Below the pieces are notes generated by a model. The model saw only the letters and a program-made list of their open reading frames with translations. It was not told the origin of the DNA and made no database searches. A stretch of 64,000 nt of DNA from Rhododendron vialii (Eukaryota > Streptophyta > Magnoliopsida > Ericales > Ericaceae): contig NC_080569.1 of assembly GCF_030253575.1 (NCBI RefSeq), positions 20,006,001-20,070,000 on the forward strand. The letters are read 5' to 3'. Positions 58,439-64,000 of this stretch are shown here, in pieces. Position 1 is the stretch's first letter. Every line of letters starts with the position of its first letter. The translations under genes were made by a program, and so were the position numbers.

Positions 58439-61400
58439 TTAGAGTCTGGCAGTGCGGATCTCTTGTTTTAGTAAAGGCCGTATGTATTGGTGGTAGCCGT
58501 CAGGCACAACCGATTCATTTAGAGGATCTTTCCATGCTGCTTCGTAGAGTTTCGGATATACGTTTCCATCGTAGCATCCAAGGATCGAGCCAAGGTAGTG
58601 GTCAGTGTAGTTAAATGCATCAACAAGAGCAATTGCGTTTGGACGAACCTAAAATCAGAAACAAGAATTTGAAGCTGCTAAGCAAATTGGTAGATTTGTT
58701 CCAGCAGGGTTGAAAGAGAAGCAGCTAAGGAAATGTCATATGGACTCTTTCAAATGTATGACTATGAAGCAAAACACGTGACACTTCACTAAGGGTACCC
58801 GACATTTTTGCTGGCGCCAGGAAACTTAGTATTCAAGTTTACGGAAAAACACAACATAAAGCTCTCCTATGAGGCATGAAACGGTCTACGACACCTTGTG
58901 GACACTTTCCAAGTGAATGTGAGAGATATTAATAACAGCTTTTGATATTTTGGAGGAACTCCATCTCTATGAAAATGAGATGAAACCGACATTAAGACAC
59001 CTAAGCGGACACGCACCCATACCCAAGCCCATGTAACCCAAATGGTGGCGTGTCCCATAAACTTCATTGTTTTTAATTAGGGGACACACCGGGGACACTA
59101 GCATCTCAATTTAAACACGGATGAAAATATGATGCGAATCACTTTATAAGGTCGAAAGCTTATTTCAGGTATGATTTTCCAAAAAATAAAGAATTATGAT
59201 CAAATAAAACCCTCGTTGAACTTGTATCATTTAAAAAGGAAACAATAAGGGTCCGTTTGATTAAAAAGAAAATCATCATGGAAAGTGAAAATGAGAGAGT
59301 GAAGTGAAAGAAAAGAAAAGAAAATTTATTTTTTTGCTATGAGTTTGATTAAATTGAAAGTTTTTACAAGAATCTTGCAAGATACTCCTATACATAAGAG
59401 TACTAAGTTGCCCTTAATATATAATATTAATCATGATAGGAAAGGAAATGTTATGGGCATAATAAGAAATGCCATAAGAGGTGGCAACTTTCTCAAGAAA
59501 ATAAAATTTCCTTGTTTTTTGCAACAAAATTCACTTTCTAGCACTTTCTACTATTTTCAGGCTAATCAAACACCAAAAAAGTATAATTTTTTTTCTCTTT
59601 CTTGTATTTTCTATACTTACACTCTCATCAAACGGACCTAAAAATTGTAAAGATACCATTAGTTTCGGTTATTTCCGGATGGAATGTTCATATGAATAGT
59701 AACTAAATTCCTATCCTGCTATATACATAATACATCATTTATGCCGTGTCCCCCATCATGTCTATTTCACCATTTATTTAGAATTGTTGTCTCTTGTATC
59801 CATATCAGTGCTTCTTAGCCCACACCCATTCCCATTCCCATTCCCAAGTCCATGTAACACAAAAGGTTAAGTATTGGGTCATAGAAAGGTGATCGAGTAT
59901 TCAGGACACACCTGGGAATAGAGAGATCTGAGCTCATCATTTGCAAGCGCAGCATGTTTGGGGGTGATGCAGCCAGTCAAGAGAAAATCACCTTGATGCT
60001 TGTGAAGAAGAAAGAGTGCGTAAATGTTACAGAGCACCTCTAACTGTTGCTTGACTTCCTTTCCAGGGATTTCTTGCTGCAGTTTCTCAATGAACCTGAA
60101 TGAGATTAAAATTTCTTACACAGAAAATATAGGAAGGTCAACAAAGATTGAATGCAACAATTTTCCTTGGGCATTCAACTCTATTGGAGATATATGAATT
60201 AAGGATTTGAATTCTCGGAACCTGTGGTGAATACCAATTAGGAAGAGAGTAAAAGCTGCTCACTTGGAAACAACAATTAATTGGCAGTGCGCAACTGCTG
60301 CTTCCACCAAATCAGCTGAGAGTTCCGCAAAGCCTGAGGAGGAAACATCAGACAATGTCGATCCAAAGAAGATAACTAACAATGAAAGCATCTTTTTCTG
60401 TCTCTTTTTTTTTTTGCTTAGCAATAGGGTTCAAGGGATGACCAGCTATGGCAATAGCAAACCCCCATGGGCGTTACCATACGGACTCTAAAAAATGCAG
60501 CAGGCCCCGCAAGGAACAAATCGTCCACCGGTTTCTACCATTCCACCAAGAGCTAGTGGATCATAGCAGGGCTTCCCAGGAGAGCAAGGTTCGAGTGTGC
60601 ATCGACCGTGTGACTTGAACCCTGGACCACCCAAACCACTTGGGAGTAAGCCATTTACCACTAGGCAACAGCCCCTGGCGGTAAGATGAAAGCATCTAAA
60701 GATTTTAAATATTCCCTACGACTAATAAAGTAGACAGCCTCAGTTGCTCCCATCATTCCCGCGCCAATGTTCCTCCATGATGACTCTTCAAAGTAACAGC
60801 AGATGTAGGTATGTAGAAGATTTAAATCTTATAACATCTTGAAATACCTTCTTCTGGGTTGTCAAAGTTGCTTAAATTTTGAGCACAGGCAACAGACATT
60901 CTAGCAGCTCTTGCCTCAAATGCTTCCAATAGTGCACTAGGCTTTAGCCAATCCTCAGCTGCATGTAATCAAAGAAAACAGAATGCCAAGTAAAAAGCCA
61001 GGTTCAAAGTTGTCAAATCGAGAATCAGATTGAACCTTTTTTGAATCGTGAATCGTAATGATTCGGTCCAAATTTCAAAAATTGAAATTTTTTAAGCTTA
61101 GATCAATATTAAAGTTCGTTTTCTATTATTAATTGATAATCACATGGTCCACGAGTCTAATAGGAAATACACTTGTGAAATGTATATGTGCATGTAGATG
61201 TCAAAGATTCGTTATAAATATGAAAGATTAGCCTTAATAGTTGTGATCTTATTCTTGCTTTTTTATACGAGAAATTAAGGCAAAACTACAAAAGTGGTTT
61301 CATATTAGTCGAATGCAACAATTGTGATAAACCTCGATTCACCTATAGATTCGTATCGTTTTGCCGTGAATCACGAATAGAATCGTAAATTGTACAATTC

Positions 61401-63600
61401 ACCACCGATTTTATATAAACCTTGATTCACCTATAGAGTCATACTGAATAGAATCGTGAATCGTGGGATTCTAACAACTATGGAGAATCTTAATGCATGA
61501 CAGAAAAAATATACTCATGTCACACTTAAGAATGATAAAGTTGCAATTTCATAATCTCGAGGGGAAAAAAAACAGTTACATGGAAATTCTCATGCTTTGG
61601 TTGCATTGGGCAGCATACCTCTTTGAACACCGCAACGACATTTCATTAAATGCTCGACTCGAGTCATATAAGCTATTGTACCGACTGGTTTCTTGCTGGA
61701 CCCCAGCTGAGAAACAGTCTTCATGAGAAACCTTGCAACCTACACAAGAAAAGTACATGAGCAGATAATGGCAGCACTAGAATATGGTTCAACTGCTTTA
61801 CTAGAAACCTGGGCCTCCCTAACTCACTGTGATGGAATAATCCAGCTACATTCAAACCACATATAACGACCACGTGCTAACTTATTTAGTCAACATGGGA
61901 GATTGAAACTAGCCATCATCTAGCTATCTAGTTATGGATGAGTTGACTTGACATATTTAGGATCATATTCCGTGGTGTATGTGTTTGCAGATGATATTGT
62001 CTTAGTGGATGAAACTACAAGGGAGGTTAGTGCTAAATTAGAAATTTGGAGAGAAGCACTAGAGTCCAAAGGATTAAGGATAAGTAGGAGTAAAACTAAG
62101 TATATGCACTGTAAGTTTAGTGACAATAGAAGTGCCCAAGCAGAAGAAGTGAGGATACAGGAGCTACCAAAAAGTGAGCATTTTAAGTATTTAGGATCAA
62201 TTATTAGCAAGGATGGAGAGATTACGGACGATGCAACCCATAGGATCCAAGTTAGGTGGCTCAAGTAGAGAGCCGCTTCTCGTGTATTGTGTGATCTAAG
62301 GATAGCTACAAAATTCAAAGGGAAATTTTATAGAATTGCTATATGACCAACGATGCTATACGGCACAGAGTGTTGCCTATCAAAAAACATCAAGTGAATA
62401 AGATGAGTGTAGCTGAGGATGTTGAGGTGGATGTGTGGCAAGATTAGGAGAAACAGAATTAGAAACGAAACTATCCGTGAGATGATAGGAGTTGTACCTA
62501 TACAAGATAAATTGAGAAAAAATAGATTAAGGTGATTTGGACATATTAACCGTAGGCCTGCAGACGCAGTAGTCAAGAAGAGTGCCATGATAGTAGTGGA
62601 TAGTAGGGCTATGGGAATAGAAAACCTAAATAGACATTGGATGTCGTGATACGAAAGGATTTGGGCTTACTAAATCTAAGTGAACAAGTAGGCCTGGACA
62701 GAGCTCAATGGGAACATAGAATTCATGTAGCCGATCCCAATTGATTGGGACACAAGGCTCGGTTTGGTTTGGTATCAAGCTATCTAATGCCCTAAAACAA
62801 CAGTTGATAAAATGCTTGAACTCGTGAGAAGATACAGTCAGTGCATGAGGCAAAATAGTTCATGTCCATTTTCTCAAATAATACGCAATTAAACAATAAG
62901 AATTCATAATCACATAAGATTTGGGTTTGATCTTTGTGATGGAGCTTGGAGCCATCAAAGTCTTCAACTTTAAAAAAGTGGAATTTAAAAATACAGAAGG
63001 ATAAATTTACAAGATGATGCATACCATCCAATACATAACATGTTTAATCCATGCAGATTGGATTCAGACATCTCAATCAAAGTGCATACTTTATCCAAAG
63101 ATGCAAAATTCCAAATTTAAGATCAAAATTTCAATTCCACAAATGAAAGTCCTGGATGAAGACGAATCCAAACATCTCAATCAAAGTGCATACTTTATCC
63201 AAAGATGCAAAATGCCAAATTTAAGATCAAAATTTCAATTCCACAAACGAAAGTCCTGGATGAAGACGAATCCAAACATCTCAATCAAAGTGCATACTTC
63301 ATTCAAAGATGCAAAATGCAAATTTAAGATCAAAATTTCAATTCCACAAACAAAAATCCTGGATGAAGACGTGTAAGGTTAAGATTCAGAAAGCAAGGTT
63401 TGAATACAGACATGAATACTCGTAAACAAGGTTCAGATTCAAGAATATTAACAACTCATATCACGGACCTGTAGAAGCAGCACGGTATTGTCTCCTTCAT
63501 ATGTACAGGCAGGGACATAAACAGCAAATAATTCTGGAAGCCCACTGCTGCAAAGGTATCCATGCCCGCCACATAATTTTCGGCACTCTTCGATGCCATC
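58439..63600 (-). CDS. ACX1: peroxisomal acyl-coenzyme A oxidase 1 (ACX1-type), C-terminal part
   Basis: Six coding exons on the minus strand: 63600-63469, 61739-61619, 60958-60848, 60333-60264, 60095-59912 and 58648-58439. They join in frame to the last 275 aa of a protein that should be about 660 aa. The N-terminal ~390 residues lie beyond the right edge; nothing matching the preceding exon is seen in 63601-64000. The enzyme catalyses the first, FAD-dependent step of peroxisomal beta-oxidation, acyl-CoA to trans-2-enoyl-CoA with H2O2 production. In Arabidopsis, ACX1 also acts in jasmonate synthesis. Visible here: ECRKLCGGHGYLCSSGLPEL and VPACTYEGDN (acyl-CoA/FAD region), the C-terminal helical domain (VEAAVAHCQLIVVSKFIEKL) and the C-terminal tripeptide ARL, a type 1 peroxisomal targeting signal. 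Family assignment is firm; ACX1 against its close paralogue ACX5 is not resolvable. Confidence 0.94.
59249..59638. mobile_element. MITE with GGGTCCGTTTGAT ends in an ACX intron
   Basis: GGGTCCGTTTGAT and ATCAAACGGACC are inverted ends of a 390-bp AT-rich element. TAA lies directly outside both ends (59246-59248 and 59639-59641), fitting a Tourist-like insertion. Not coding; the 100-codon frame inside has no domain. Confidence 0.7.
60394..60685 (-). mobile_element. tRNA-derived SINE with 12-bp target duplication in an ACX intron
   Basis: ATGAAAGCATCT lies on both sides (60382-60393 and 60686-60697). Read on the minus strand, the element begins with a tRNA-like head, GGGGCTGTTGCCTAGTGGTA (A-box region). 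GGTTCAAGTCA (B-box) follows about 40 bp on, then a tRNA-unrelated body, and it ends in an A run (T tract at about 60405-60416). Confidence 0.88.
61009..61480. mobile_element. possible DNA transposon remnant in an ACX intron
   Basis: AGTTGTCAAATC at the left and GATTCTAACAACT at the right are imperfect inverted ends. A unit containing AAACC-TGATTCACCTATAGA occurs at about 61331 and again at about 61419. GAATCGTGAATCG-type words recur throughout on both strands. Confidence 0.45.
61932..62780 (+). mobile_element. RTE-type LINE 3' portion in an ACX intron
   Basis: The + strand encodes YVFADDIVLVDETTREV, the reverse-transcriptase active-site block with its Asp pair. After it come LRISRSKTKYMHCKFSD, FKYLGSIISKDGEI, then with stops and frame breaks MLYGTECC and LRKNRLR-FGHINRRPADAV-like blocks, and the 3' end PIPIDWD. 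This block order is that of plant RTE LINEs. It is 5'-truncated and inactive, and opposite in strand to the host gene. Confidence 0.88.
63066..63371. repeat. three tandem 104-bp units in an ACX intron
   Basis: ACATCTCAATCAAAGTGCAT recurs at 63068, 63172 and 63276, exactly 104 bp apart. The third unit is slightly shorter. Copies are nearly identical, which suggests recent expansion. The frame that runs through them is a by-product. Confidence 0.95.
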
Positions 63601-64000
63601 CTGCAAAAATAATGAGTGGTAAGCAGTTGAGCACCATTCCATGAAACTCAATAATAGTTTATACTTGTCACATAACTGTTGTAAAATTAGATACACATTG
63701 ATATATACAACTTAGGTGCACAAAATCAAAATACACGCTTGAGCAATTTTTAGAAGAAAAAAAAACACACTTTAGCGAGTACAATTTGTCATCACCTTTC
63801 GTAGAACAAAGAAATGAAATTCCCTATCCGATCATAGCTTTCATTCTTGAACCTCACCACCTGCCCGATGATTCTAATACTTGTCATTTTGCCCACTTGG
63901 GGAGCAGAGCACAGGTAAAGATATGTGTTGAACGTGGAGGAATAGATAATTGTCTCTCTCACAGGCAATTTAAAAAGGCAAAAAGAAAAGTAAAGTGAAG
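63601..64000. other. intron sequence of the ACX gene up to the window edge
   Basis: No exon of the acyl-CoA oxidase family is visible in this stretch, so the next upstream exon should lie outside the window. Confidence 0.6.

Noticed and set aside
58867..59067. Short minus-strand frame in an ACX intron
   Set aside because: Lies between confirmed exon borders 58648 and 59912 and has no similarity to the enzyme.
63066..63371. CRISPR-like array
   Set aside because: The 104-bp units are contiguous with no unique spacers, and the DNA is a plant intron.
63014..63376. 120-codon frame across the tandem repeats
   Set aside because: A consequence of the repeat lacking stops in one frame; it lies in an ACX intron and is repeated low-complexity sequence.

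Overview
This is a stretch of plant nuclear genome, almost certainly from a eudicot. The evidence is long AT-rich intergenic DNA, GT-AG introns, plant-only gene families (NPH3, plant C2-GRAM) and a dense layer of plant transposons: Helitrons, MITEs, SINEs, L1 and RTE LINEs, and copia-type LTRs. The species cannot be named from sequence alone; an asterid is only a guess.

Five host genes are well supported. (1) An intronless eIF3 subunit d gene, + strand, 2074-3828, 584 aa, with site II and telo-box promoter motifs. (2) A BTB/POZ-NPH3 gene, - strand, 9855-12356, five exons, 588 aa. (3) A NIPP1-like FHA-domain gene, - strand, 23727-26271, two coding exons plus a 5'UTR exon, 437 aa. (4) A C2-VASt-C2-GRAM-VASt protein gene, - strand, 36111-44671, nine coding exons, 1036 aa, plus a 5'UTR intron. 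(5) The last six coding exons of a peroxisomal acyl-CoA oxidase 1 type gene, - strand, 58439-63600, ending in the peroxisomal signal ARL; its N-terminal part lies beyond the right edge. A sixth locus, + strand 20896-22381, looks like a decayed group A (ABF/AREB-like) bZIP gene. The genes belong to unrelated housekeeping and signalling processes and form no pathway. From memory, the NPH3 and FHA genes resemble Arabidopsis neighbours At5g47800 and At5g47790, which would make that pair conserved synteny.

Layout: 1-2000 Helitron and MITE debris, then the eIF3d promoter; 2-4 kb eIF3d; 4-9.8 kb repeats, a SINE-like piece, an L1 fragment and a small Helitron candidate; 9.9-12.4 kb NPH3; 12.4-20.9 kb gene-free with two clear foldback MITEs; 20.9-22.4 kb bZIP remnant; 23.7-27.3 kb FHA gene; 28.7-32.9 kb a Helitron with both ends and a captured aldo-keto reductase exon; 33.2-33.9 kb a retroposon with target duplication; 36.1-45.3 kb C2-GRAM gene; 46.1-48.6 kb a Tourist-like MITE and a TIR element carrying coding-like fragments; 48.8-55.2 kb two related long terminal repeats in opposite orientation, the second followed by a primer-binding site and a broken copia gag; 58.4-64 kb acyl-CoA oxidase exons with a different repeat in most introns.

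I found no new enzymatic or defence system. The most interesting material is in the mobile elements: exon capture by a Helitron, a Pack-type TIR element, an inverted pair of LTRs able to form a very long hairpin, and polyA-tailed insertions of under 40 bp flanked by 14-15 bp target duplications. Exon boundaries were placed by hand from reading frame, splice signals and remembered family sequences. They were not confirmed by transcript data.
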